Positions 1 to 7,147 of a stretch of 9,612 nt of DNA are shown piece after piece (within the stretch, counting starts at the first letter, position 1; each line of letters opens with the position of its first letter). Position numbers and translations under genes: made by a program. The stretch comes from a bacterium. Its GTDB lineage: Bacteria; UBA9089; JAHJRX01. The notes beneath the pieces were generated by a model that had not been told where the DNA came from, did no database searches, and saw nothing but the letters and a program-made list of their open reading frames with translations. The stretch covers positions 1 through 9,612 of the forward strand of contig JASEGW010000052.1 in the NCBI GenBank assembly GCA_030017825.1, written 5' to 3'.

Positions 1-183
1 TTATTCTCATACCTTATTTACCTACATTATCCTATGTCCACTTTTGGTTAATAACGGCTATAACTCCAGCCATTGCAGGTATCTATAAACTTTTTTGTAT
101 CTATTGCTGTTATTTCGCAGTAAGTCTAACATCTCATTTTGTCAAATACTTAAAGTTCATTTCTCCAAAATTTCCAAAAAAAT
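1..183. other. Left flank beyond the last gene; no convincing complete gene
   Basis: This stretch follows the stop codon of the last glycosyltransferase on the minus strand. It contains the left copy of the terminal inverted repeat (110-137). Reading leftward from the repeat there is a short minus-strand frame, ATG at 132-130 to TAG at 60-58, of 24 codons (MLDLLRNNS...). It has no ribosome binding site and resembles the frame at the right edge of the window, so it may be the broken start of a gene. A further minus-strand ATG at 10-8 (ATGAGAATA) follows an AGG-containing stretch and could begin the next gene of the locus, but only three codons are visible. I see no rho-independent terminator after the stop at 184-186: the sequence is T-rich but has no good stem. 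Confidence 0.5.
110..137 (-). repeat. Left copy of a 28-base terminal inverted repeat
   Basis: The minus strand of 110-137 matches the plus strand of 9553-9580 at 27 of 28 positions; the one difference is G here against A there. Both copies read outward, away from the gene cluster. Outward of the 28 bases a weaker resemblance continues (a tract containing TACAAAAA). The shared sequence can be read in frame as LDLLRN on both sides. It could be the end of a mobile or recombining segment, a shared start of two paralogous genes facing away from each other, or a dispersed intergenic repeat. A match this long is far beyond chance in a 9.6 kb sequence, even an AT-rich one. Confidence 0.9.
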
Positions 184-1137
184 CTATTTAAAACTTATCC
201 AGTCAAGAACAAGTTTATCTGAAAAAATACACTCCTTTGTCTCAATCCGCCGCAGTTTAAGTACTTTCCCTAATCTTTTTAAGGCCATAAAAATACTTAT
301 CCAGAATCTAAATTTAAATCTAAAAAGATCCCTTATTAAGAACAAAGGACAAAAGATAATATGTAGTAGAATATAACTTAAATCAGTTATGTTCTTCCAT
401 GTGAATAGATAATTATTACGAGCAGTTAAATACTTTATTCTCTTAACTTGACCTGTTATTGTTGCTTGATGCTTGTGGTACATCAAGCTTTTTGGCTCAT
501 AAATGCACTTCCATCCTCTTTTCCAAGCACGGTAACAAATATCTACATCTTCATAATAAAGAGGATAAAATAACTCATCAAATCCACCAAGTAATATAAA
601 CTTTTCTCTATCAAATGCTCCAGCTCCTCCACAAACAAAAGGAATATAGCAAGAATTATATGATTCTTTTTCAGTAACTATACTAAAATGGCCCTTCTTA
701 AAAATAGCTCTATAATTTCCTGCTAAATAATTAGTCTCATCAAATTGATATAATCTTCCCCCTACTGCAAATACATCTTCATTATTAAAATGATCAAAGA
801 AAGGGTTAAAAGAATCATTTCTTGCTTTTATATCATTATTTAAAAGAATTACTATCTTCCCAATAGCATTTAATACACCAATATTTGTAGCGCCCTGAAA
901 GCCAAGATTATGCTCTGGAATGATTACTCTAAAAGAAGGAAAGTTATTTCTAATATAATTTACACTATCATCTTTACTACAATCATCCACTATTATTACT
1001 TCATATTCTCTATTCTTGTCCGCACTTACTGCTTCTTTTATCGAAGGTAGGCATTCTTCAAGAAGGCTTCTTCCATTCCAATTGGTTATAACAATACTTA
1101 CTTTGCTCTTGTCACTCAATAGATAATACCTCTCCAT
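184..1137 (-). CDS. Family 2 glycosyltransferase, rhamnosyltransferase-like
   Basis: This gene encodes a 317-residue GT-A fold enzyme, predicted to transfer a sugar from a nucleotide donor to a growing surface glycan at the cytoplasmic face of the membrane. The typical GT2 start VSIVITNWNG lies near residues 13-22, with VDDCSKDDS (about 50-58) for nucleotide binding. The metal-binding DxD equivalent is NND at 100-102, and GGAGAFDREKF lies near 170-180. The acceptor/base region YYEDVDICYRAWKRGWK is near 194-210, followed by YHKHQAT (220-226). This arrangement is that of WbbL/RfbF-type rhamnosyltransferases; the sugar itself cannot be told from sequence. Residues about 252-285 are hydrophobic and aromatic with basic residues, suggesting membrane association. 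The ATG frame overlaps the upstream gene by 26 bases and has no Shine-Dalgarno site. A TTG at codon 7 (1119-1117) follows GGAGAGG and may be the true start; it would overlap by only 8 bases. It is the last complete gene of the cluster. Confidence 0.9.
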   Translation of the reverse strand: MERYYLLSDKSKVSIVITNWNGRSLLEECLPSIKEAVSADKNREYEVIIVDDCSKDDSVNYIRNNFPSFRVIIPEHNLGFQGATNIGVLNAIGKIVILLNNDIKARNDSFNPFFDHFNNEDVFAVGGRLYQFDETNYLAGNYRAIFKKGHFSIVTEKESYNSCYIPFVCGGAGAFDREKFILLGGFDELFYPLYYEDVDICYRAWKRGWKCIYEPKSLMYHKHQATITGQVKRIKYLTARNNYLFTWKNITDLSYILLHIIFCPLFLIRDLFRFKFRFWISIFMALKRLGKVLKLRRIETKECIFSDKLVLDWISFK

Positions 1138-2872
1138 CTGGTTTGATAGCTAAAATTCTTTTAGATTGCAAAGCTTTGGCAAATTTATCTACTTCTTTAA
1201 ATCCTCGACCTAAGCTATTATTATGTAAAACCAACACCAAATCATACTCTTCTTCTTTAAGTTTTTGGAATAATTGTCTATCAAAAGTATCTAAATTTAC
1301 AAAACCATTTCCATAAATATAAACTTTATCTACTCTCGGATTATCTTCTAAGACATTTTTTACATTAAGCTGGCCTAAAACCTCTATTTTAGACTTTGGC
1401 AATATATTTCTTATAGCTTCTACTGTTAAATTAACCTGCCACATTCTTGTAGAACGTATTAATAATACTTTTTTTAGGTCATCTGATATCTTCTCTCTTA
1501 TGGAACTTCTAACTTTTGGTAGAAACTTCTCCTTACTTCTTTTTTGCAATCCCTTATCATAACACTCAAAAGCATAACGATACATTTTATTAATTTCATC
1601 ACAGGAATAATCAGGATAGCTTACTACAGAAGATTGTGCGCCGTCAAATTTTCTCAACTCTTCAGTAATCAAATAGCCTTTTTCTTTAGATATTTTATAA
1701 AAAGGTGTACCTGGCTGAGGAGTGCAAATAGACATTTGCAAATCACACAAAAGATCCTTTTCGGCAATATCTTGAATCAAATGAGCTGTCTTCACATCTT
1801 CTTCTTTAGTAGAACCTGGTGCTCCAAAGAGAAAGGTTCCGTAAATCTTCATTCCAACATCTTTGGCATCTTCTAAAACTTTATATAACCTTTCTGTATT
1901 AAACTTATTTTTAAGCCCAATGCCCTCAGCAACTTTAGGACTTGCTGTTTCTATTCCAATTCTTAGCTTATAATACCCCGCTTCCTTCATAGTGCTTAGC
2001 ATTTCTTTATCAATAGTCCAATAACCACACATGGCTGTATAATGCAAATCATTCAACCCCGCATCTTTTATTGCCTTTGAAAGTTTCAACATGTATGATT
2101 TTGTAACATTATGAGCCTCCTCATCAAAAAAGCCACCTTCCATTTGAGGATATTTATTCCTAAGGTATTGAAGCTCTGCCACAACATTCTTAGGATCTCT
2201 TTTGCGCCAATTAGGCTTTGAATAATAAAGATTACCACACACACAGAATACACATTGAAGAGGACATCCTCTGGTAGCATATAATTGTATCTCCTGATAT
2301 TCGCAGTTTGGTTCATGATATCTTATTCGCTCAACATCATCATCTTCAGGCCATGGTAAAGAGTTGAAATCTAGCAAAGGCCTTCTTGAATTTGGATAAA
2401 GCCCCAAAATATCAGATGGATTCTTTCCCTGAATAAGCTCCAGCACTGTATATTCATACTCTCCAATACATACATAATCAATACCTGCGCCCAAAACCTC
2501 TTGTGGATATGAAATTGAATGTTGACCGCAGAATATAAGTTTTGTGCCAAATGCCTCTTTACATGCTAAAGCTAATCTTAAATCTTCATCATAAGTTCTT
2601 GAAGAAGGCTCCACTATCATCCAATCTGGTTTTTCTTCTTTTAATTGATCAAAATATGTATTAAAATCCCACTTTTCCAAACATCCATCAAGAAGTTTTA
2701 CTTTATGATTAGTCTCTTTCTTTAATAAACTTGAAGTATAGGCAAGTTCCCAAGGATAGTAAGTAAATTGATCTTTATAATTTTTGGCAGAAAATGACCA
2801 CCGACTTGGAGAATGAACTATATAATATCCATCCCTATCTATGCCCACAGAATTCGCTAAAACTATCTTCAT
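1112..2872 (-). CDS. Radical SAM protein, B12-binding type, with a C-terminal GT9-like half domain
   Basis: This 586-residue protein has three parts. Residues about 1-150 resemble the Rossmann-like cobalamin-binding domain of B12-dependent radical SAM proteins (PDWMIVEPSS, KLIFCGQHS, IDYVCIGEYEYTVLEL). The DxHxxG cobalamin-ligand motif is not visible, so B12 may bind base-off or not at all. Residues about 195-430 are the radical SAM barrel, with the [4Fe-4S] motif C203-x3-C207-x2-C210, an additional Cys212, and the SAM-binding regions GFFDEEAHN and RIGIETASP. Residues about 467-586 (KKVLLIRSTRMWQVNLTVEAIRNILP..., then EEYDLVLVLHNNS) look like the N-terminal acceptor half of a GT9 heptosyltransferase, but the donor-binding half is missing. 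The reaction is unknown; methylation or another radical modification of a sugar or lipid is possible. The gene lies 9 bases after the epimerase gene, with only an A-rich, weak ribosome binding region. Family membership is firm; the function is not. Confidence 0.88.
   Translation of the reverse strand: MKIVLANSVGIDRDGYYIVHSPSRWSFSAKNYKDQFTYYPWELAYTSSLLKKETNHKVKLLDGCLEKWDFNTYFDQLKEEKPDWMIVEPSSRTYDEDLRLALACKEAFGTKLIFCGQHSISYPQEVLGAGIDYVCIGEYEYTVLELIQGKNPSDILGLYPNSRRPLLDFNSLPWPEDDDVERIRYHEPNCEYQEIQLYATRGCPLQCVFCVCGNLYYSKPNWRKRDPKNVVAELQYLRNKYPQMEGGFFDEEAHNVTKSYMLKLSKAIKDAGLNDLHYTAMCGYWTIDKEMLSTMKEAGYYKLRIGIETASPKVAEGIGLKNKFNTERLYKVLEDAKDVGMKIYGTFLFGAPGSTKEEDVKTAHLIQDIAEKDLLCDLQMSICTPQPGTPFYKISKEKGYLITEELRKFDGAQSSVVSYPDYSCDEINKMYRYAFECYDKGLQKRSKEKFLPKVRSSIREKISDDLKKVLLIRSTRMWQVNLTVEAIRNILPKSKIEVLGQLNVKNVLEDNPRVDKVYIYGNGFVNLDTFDRQLFQKLKEEEYDLVLVLHNNSLGRGFKEVDKFAKALQSKRILAIKPDGEVLSIE
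1129..1135 (-). promoter_or_regulatory. Shine-Dalgarno site supporting an internal TTG start
   Basis: GGAGAGG on the minus strand lies 9 bases before a TTG at 1119-1117, which is codon 7 of the ATG-started glycosyltransferase frame. The ATG at 1137-1135 has no comparable site upstream. The TTG lies within ATTGAGTGA, where TGA is the stop of the radical SAM gene, a usual arrangement for translational coupling. This favours a 311-residue product. Confidence 0.55.
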
Positions 2873-2881
2873 CTTTTTATT

Positions 2882-4006
2882 TTATTTTACCAATCCTTTT
2901 TTATAAAGTTCATCTTTTGCTTTATCAAATATATCTAAAGCACTCTGAAATTTTACCCACTCTGTTAGATAAGTTACCCCTTTCTCAAAAGTAACTTTTG
3001 GTTTAAATCCCAAGCTCTTAATTTTAGTAATATCAGCATAACAATGACGAATATCTCCTTCTCTAAATTTAGAAACTATTTCTGTCCTTAAGTCAGACTT
3101 ATTCAAGTATTTTAATAAAATATTTGCCATATCTAAGACTGTTAATCTTCTTCCTGTCCCAACATTAAAAACTTGATAATTAGCTTCTTCTTTTTCCATA
3201 GCTAAAATATTAGCTGCAACTATATCGCTCACATGAATAAAATCTCTACTTTGAAGGCCATCTTCAAAAATAACTGGTGGTTGATTATTAAGAATCCTGG
3301 ATGAGAAAATAGCTGCCACTCCTGTGTAAGGATTTGACAAGGCTTGCCTGCTTCCATAAACATTAAAGTATCTAAGAGCAACTGTAGGAATGTTATAAGC
3401 TAACCCTAAAATTAAACTTAACTCCTCTTGATCTTTTTTGGAAATGGCATACACAGAAGTAGGATTTAAAGGTTTGCTCTCTTTGGTAGGAATTGCTTCA
3501 AGTGTTTTGCTACATTTTGGACATTGCATTTCCCATCTTCTTCTCTTTAATTGTTCTTTTTTTCGTAATTCTGGATAAATATCTCCACATTTTACGCACT
3601 TATATTCTCCTTCTCCATAATTTGACATAGAGGAAGCAATAATTATTTTTTTTATAGAATGCTTTTCATTAGCTAAAATATCCCAAAGAATTGCCGTTCC
3701 CAATGTATTGGCTTCCATATAACGTCTTATCTCATACATGGACTGACCAACCCCAACCACAGAAGCTAAATGAAAAATAACTTCACATCCTTTTATAGCA
3801 TTTAATAATTCTATTCTATTTCTAACATCTCCTTTAATAAACTCTGCTTCTTTGTTTAAATAATCTGGAATGTTTTGTTCTTTACCATGTACTTGAGGAT
3901 CAAGATTGTCAAATATCCTGACCCGATGCCCTCTTTCTATAAGAGCATCAACTAAATGAGAACCAATAAATCCTGCTCCGCCGGTAACTAATATTTTACA
4001 GCTCAT
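2882..4006 (-). CDS. NAD-dependent nucleotide-sugar epimerase/dehydratase with zinc-ribbon insert
   Basis: This is a 374-residue extended short-chain dehydrogenase/reductase. It has the NAD-binding motif GGAGFIG (9-15), the ASSMSNYG strand with catalytic Ser near 126, and the YxxxK pair Tyr186/Lys190. ALRYFNVYG (210-218) and the sugar-binding region FEDGLQSRDFIHVSD (247-261) follow. Between the serine strand and the YxxxK motif is an insert with C137-x2-C140 and C162-x2-C165, a zinc-ribbon pattern. From memory, this insert, together with SNPYTGVAAIF and EDGLQSRDF, is shared with proteins annotated as dTDP-L-rhamnose 4-epimerases, but UDP-sugar substrates cannot be excluded. Its likely role is to supply an epimerised sugar donor to the neighbouring glycosyltransferases. 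The start is well supported: GGGAG (4017-4013) lies 6 bases before the ATG, and the upstream stop TAG overlaps this site. It is surely co-transcribed with the genes on both sides. Confidence 0.92.
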   Translation of the reverse strand: MSCKILVTGGAGFIGSHLVDALIERGHRVRIFDNLDPQVHGKEQNIPDYLNKEAEFIKGDVRNRIELLNAIKGCEVIFHLASVVGVGQSMYEIRRYMEANTLGTAILWDILANEKHSIKKIIIASSMSNYGEGEYKCVKCGDIYPELRKKEQLKRRRWEMQCPKCSKTLEAIPTKESKPLNPTSVYAISKKDQEELSLILGLAYNIPTVALRYFNVYGSRQALSNPYTGVAAIFSSRILNNQPPVIFEDGLQSRDFIHVSDIVAANILAMEKEEANYQVFNVGTGRRLTVLDMANILLKYLNKSDLRTEIVSKFREGDIRHCYADITKIKSLGFKPKVTFEKGVTYLTEWVKFQSALDIFDKAKDELYKKGLVK

Positions 4007-4016
4007 TCTAAACTCC

Positions 4017-5762
4017 CTATATCTTTATATGACTTTTAATATCATCAACATTTTGATATTTCACAAAATGACATCTACTGCATTCAAACGGGGGATTATC
4101 AGTATTCACTTTCTCTCTTAACTTCTGATAGGGTTTCCCATTCCATATCTCTTCAAAACTCTGCCTTTTTAAGTCACCCATTACCATATCTGTAAAACAA
4201 CAAGGTCGAACTTTTCCATCATAAAATACATAAGTAGTAGTCCAAGGCTCAAGACATGGTTTTCTTCGTTTTCTTTTTTTTTCTTTATTCAAAGAAAAAA
4301 AACCTGGCACTTGAACATCAATGCCTAATTTTCTTCCAAGTACTATGGAACGTCTAAAAACTTCATTAGTAAGTTCCTGATGAAAATATAGAGACTCACT
4401 TCTAAACTCTTCAATAAAAGCTACCATAAAAGTAACAATAATCTTTCCTACTCCTAATTCTTTACACAGTTTCACCATATCTAGAAGTTCTTCTAAATTA
4501 CTTTTCATAACAGTATACGAAATCCTAATATTAGGAAGTTTCTTTTTTAAAAGTTTTTTATATCTATTTATTATTCTTATTTTATCAAGCACCACTTTAT
4601 ATTTTAATCCTTTTCTTAAATTCTCAACCTTGCGAAAAGATGTGCCATCAAGAGAAAATATTATATCTCTCAATCCATTTTTTACCCATATTTTCGCCAT
4701 TTCTTCATTTATTAGCATACCATTGGTATAAAAAAGCACATCTACAAGATTTTCTCTAAGTTTAGCAAACATCTCATTAAACTTTTTATTTAAAAGAGGT
4801 TCTCCTATTCCAAATAAAGAAGATTGGGAAATATAAGGAAATATTGGTAAAAGTTTATTAAAAACATCCATCTCCATATCTTCCTGAGGCTGAGTATAAT
4901 CATTTCTTTCTCTCTGACACATCTTACACTTTAAGTTACATCTTGTGGTATCTTCAATTTGAATTAAAAACGGATACGAGTTAAGCTTAATAGATTGGTT
5001 ATTTGCTTCAACCATGTTGAGCTTTTTGCTGTAATATTTAATATCTTCTATTTTTTCACTTTTATTTTGCAAAACTGTCAAATTCTTTTTGCTTTGAGAT
5101 AAAAAATTAATAACTTCTGCTAGATTATACTCATCTTCTTTAAATGAATTAATTATATATTTAGCAAATCTGACATCTTCTTCCCTCCTTAAGCCTAAAT
5201 TAAGCCCCAAACCATAATATTTTTTTAAAGCTATAAATGGTCTACTTATAAATTTCTCTTCCAATAAACTTATATCAAAGGAACCATCTTCAGAAAAAGT
5301 AAATAACTTCTTTATACCCTTTAAAGAAAAACCATCTATTTTTATCCCAATAGAAAAATCACATAAAAATACATGTTCAGTCTTTTCTTTTTTTAAAGTA
5401 GAAATTACTCCTCCAATAATCTCTTTATCTACAAAAATACTTTCTGCATTAATATTGATAAGATATTCTTTATTATTTTTCTCCATTATGCCAATAATTT
5501 TTTCTAATCCTTCTTTTTCCTTATTAATTAACTTTAAATTAAACTCTTTTGATAATCTAATAATTTCTCTGTTTTTATTTTTTTCTGAAACATATAGATG
5601 TACACTAGAAATACCAAATTTATCCAATCTTTTTAGAAGGTATTTTAAAAAGGTTATATTCTTTACTTTCTCTAAGAGAAGAGTTTTTTGTCCTTGCCAA
5701 TCAGTAGATAAGTTAATGTCAACAATAAAAAAAGAAGAACTCAAATCTCTTAATATATCCAT
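4017..5762 (-). CDS. SpsF-like nucleotidyltransferase domain fused to a radical SAM/SPASM enzyme
   Basis: This is a 581-residue two-part protein. Residues about 10-225 resemble SpsF-type (spore-coat polysaccharide/CMP-sugar) cytidylyltransferases. The region TLLLEKVKNITFLKYLLKRL sits where the family has its K-V-L...LL...R segment, and NLGLRREEDVRFAKYIINSF matches the family's 'D-x-P-E-D-hhh' tail region. The usual Arg-rich nucleotide-binding loop at the N-terminus (ARMGSxRLPGK) is replaced by VDINLSTDWQGQK, so activity is doubtful. From about 264 there is a radical SAM barrel: C275-x3-C279-x2-C282, GIGEP (318-322), FYTNG (344-348) and IFSLDG (368-373). A C-terminal SPASM/twitch region has Cys503, Cys521/522, Cys561 and Cys564, enough for an auxiliary Fe-S cluster. 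The substrate is unknown; a nucleotide sugar or glycan is suggested by the neighbours. A 143-base gap precedes it, unlike the tight spacing downstream. The ATG has only a distant AAAAGG (18 bases away). Confidence 0.88.
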   Translation of the reverse strand: MDILRDLSSSFFIVDINLSTDWQGQKTLLLEKVKNITFLKYLLKRLDKFGISSVHLYVSEKNKNREIIRLSKEFNLKLINKEKEGLEKIIGIMEKNNKEYLININAESIFVDKEIIGGVISTLKKEKTEHVFLCDFSIGIKIDGFSLKGIKKLFTFSEDGSFDISLLEEKFISRPFIALKKYYGLGLNLGLRREEDVRFAKYIINSFKEDEYNLAEVINFLSQSKKNLTVLQNKSEKIEDIKYYSKKLNMVEANNQSIKLNSYPFLIQIEDTTRCNLKCKMCQRERNDYTQPQEDMEMDVFNKLLPIFPYISQSSLFGIGEPLLNKKFNEMFAKLRENLVDVLFYTNGMLINEEMAKIWVKNGLRDIIFSLDGTSFRKVENLRKGLKYKVVLDKIRIINRYKKLLKKKLPNIRISYTVMKSNLEELLDMVKLCKELGVGKIIVTFMVAFIEEFRSESLYFHQELTNEVFRRSIVLGRKLGIDVQVPGFFSLNKEKKRKRRKPCLEPWTTTYVFYDGKVRPCCFTDMVMGDLKRQSFEEIWNGKPYQKLREKVNTDNPPFECSRCHFVKYQNVDDIKSHIKI

Positions 5763-5905
5763 ATCATCACTAAATATTAACCTTTTCTCTATACTCTATC
5801 TATTGCATGATGCAATAATCCAAAATTATCCACTTTTGGTTTTCCTAATGCAAGAGCTTATAGTATCTTAGTTGTTTTTCAATTAACAATACTCATTTGT
5901 AGTTT
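5763..5905 (-). promoter_or_regulatory. Intergenic region with a perfect palindrome and a weak promoter-like sequence
   Basis: This is one of only two sizeable gaps inside the cluster. ATTGCAT-G-ATGCAAT at 5802-5816 is a perfect 7-base inverted repeat around one base, the size of a dimeric regulator's operator. A second inverted repeat, CCAAAA (5820-5825) and TTTTGG (5834-5839), adjoins it. On the minus strand the palindrome contains TTGCAT (5815-5810), 16 bases before TATAGA (5793-5788). Each matches four of six positions of the sigma-70 consensus. This could be an internal promoter for the radical SAM gene, covered by an operator. It could equally be a chance AT-rich palindrome. Confidence 0.3.
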
Positions 5906-7147
5906 TTATGAATATCTCTCGAATTCCAACCCACTTAAATATTCTTTTGCTTTACCATGCTCAGGAATTAGTTTTAAACATTTTTGGAAATGCGCTATTG
6001 CTTCCTCATTTTCATTAAGTTTTTTAAATATCTCTCCAAGTTGAAAATGCGCACTACCTTTATACCTATTTTTTCCTCTATGAAGAGGAAGTTTCTTTGT
6101 TAATTCAATTATCTCCTCAAACTTTTCTTTCGCTTTACCTAGTATTTTTTCATCTTTACAAAAAGAAGCAAACCTATAAGATATTATAATTTTTCTTTTT
6201 ATATCAATATTTCCCACCAAAAATGAATCATTTAATTCTCTATCTGCTTCTTCAAACCTATCATCTTTTATTAAAATATTAGCTAAATGGAGTAAATAAT
6301 TTAATCTTATCTCTCCTTCTAAATCATTTCTTAAAAGAACTCTTCTTAAAACCTCTTCAGCTTCTTCAATCATTTCTTTTCGAGAAAACTTTATAGCTTT
6401 AAATACAAGAAGTTCAATCTTTTCTTCTTCACTAAATAATTCTTTAATTATTTTTTTTGGAATTGACTCTATTATATCTCTTATTTTATCTTCCCACTTT
6501 TTTTTAAAGTATTCCTCTTCTTTTCCAGCAGTTGACATTCCATATTCTTTCCTTTCATCTTCTGCAAAAAGATGCAATAACTTCGCTTCTTTACATTCTA
6601 CAACTGCTAAACCATATTCCCATACTTTTAAACCAATATCTATATCTACGTAATAATAATAAAAAGACTCATCAAGATAATTTAATTCTTTCAATAAAGA
6701 AGCTTTAATTATAGCAAAATTTGGAATTCTTAATCCAAAGCAATACTTTTTTTCTTCTCCTTGAATATTATAATTAAAAGTTCCAATTCCTATGTCTGGG
6801 TTTTCTTCTAAAAATTTTAACATTTTATTAATTGAATCATTTAGAATAATTATATCATCATTAACCCAAAAAATATACTCTCCTTTGGCTACTTTAAATC
6901 CCTTGTTATATGCCTTTACCGGTCCTCTTAAGTTATCTTTAATAACCCTTATTTCAGAATAACTTTCTAAAAACTCTAAAGTTCCATCATTTGAGCCACT
7001 ATCTACTACAATTACTTCATAATTAACATCAATCTTTTTTTTAATTATAGAATTAATACACTTTTCTAAATAATTTAATCTATTATAAGTTGCTATTACT
7101 ATACTTAGTTTTACTGTCCTATTTCTTAAGTTTTTTATACCATTCAT
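5906..7147 (-). CDS. Family 2 glycosyltransferase with C-terminal TPR region
   Basis: This is a 413-residue protein. The N-terminal part (about 12-225) is a GT-A glycosyltransferase: KLSIVIATYNR (13-23), EVIVVDSGSNDGT (44-56), the GPVKAYNKGFKVAKGEYIFWVNDD segment with DD at 97-98 for metal binding, and YYVDIDIGLKVWEYG (165-179) near the expected base. The C-terminal part (about 250-405) is helical and repetitive, with TPR-like repeats. The clearest is about 365-398 (AHFQLGEIFKKLNENEEAI, then AHFQKCLKLIPEH). TPRs usually mediate protein contacts, so it may dock onto other assembly enzymes. The donor and acceptor are unknown. The start overlaps the end of the preceding reductase gene by 29 bases. 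No strong Shine-Dalgarno site is seen and no other start codon occurs before the KLSIVIATYNR motif, so translation is probably coupled to the upstream gene. Confidence 0.9.
   Translation of the reverse strand: MNGIKNLRNRTVKLSIVIATYNRLNYLEKCINSIIKKKIDVNYEVIVVDSGSNDGTLEFLESYSEIRVIKDNLRGPVKAYNKGFKVAKGEYIFWVNDDIIILNDSINKMLKFLEENPDIGIGTFNYNIQGEEKKYCFGLRIPNFAIIKASLLKELNYLDESFYYYYVDIDIGLKVWEYGLAVVECKEAKLLHLFAEDERKEYGMSTAGKEEEYFKKKWEDKIRDIIESIPKKIIKELFSEEEKIELLVFKAIKFSRKEMIEEAEEVLRRVLLRNDLEGEIRLNYLLHLANILIKDDRFEEADRELNDSFLVGNIDIKRKIIISYRFASFCKDEKILGKAKEKFEEIIELTKKLPLHRGKNRYKGSAHFQLGEIFKKLNENEEAIAHFQKCLKLIPEHGKAKEYLSGLEFERYS

Noticed and set aside
37..49. A 13-base match, TCCACTTTTGGTT, at 37-49 and 5829-5841, and a 10-base match TATCTATTGC at 98-107 and 5797-5806.
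   Set aside because: The two matches occur in opposite order at the two places, and matches of this length are expected about once by chance in an AT-rich 9.6 kb sequence.
95..376. Plus-strand open frames such as 95-376, 1544-1876, 2794-2994, 5455-5871, 8852-9052 and 8937-9176.
   Set aside because: They mostly or wholly overlap well-supported minus-strand genes, have low-complexity translations and show no recognisable domain.
2086..2316. A 76-codon minus-strand frame inside the B12-type radical SAM gene.
   Set aside because: It is an alternative frame of the barrel-coding region, which carries the clear Cys motif in the main frame.
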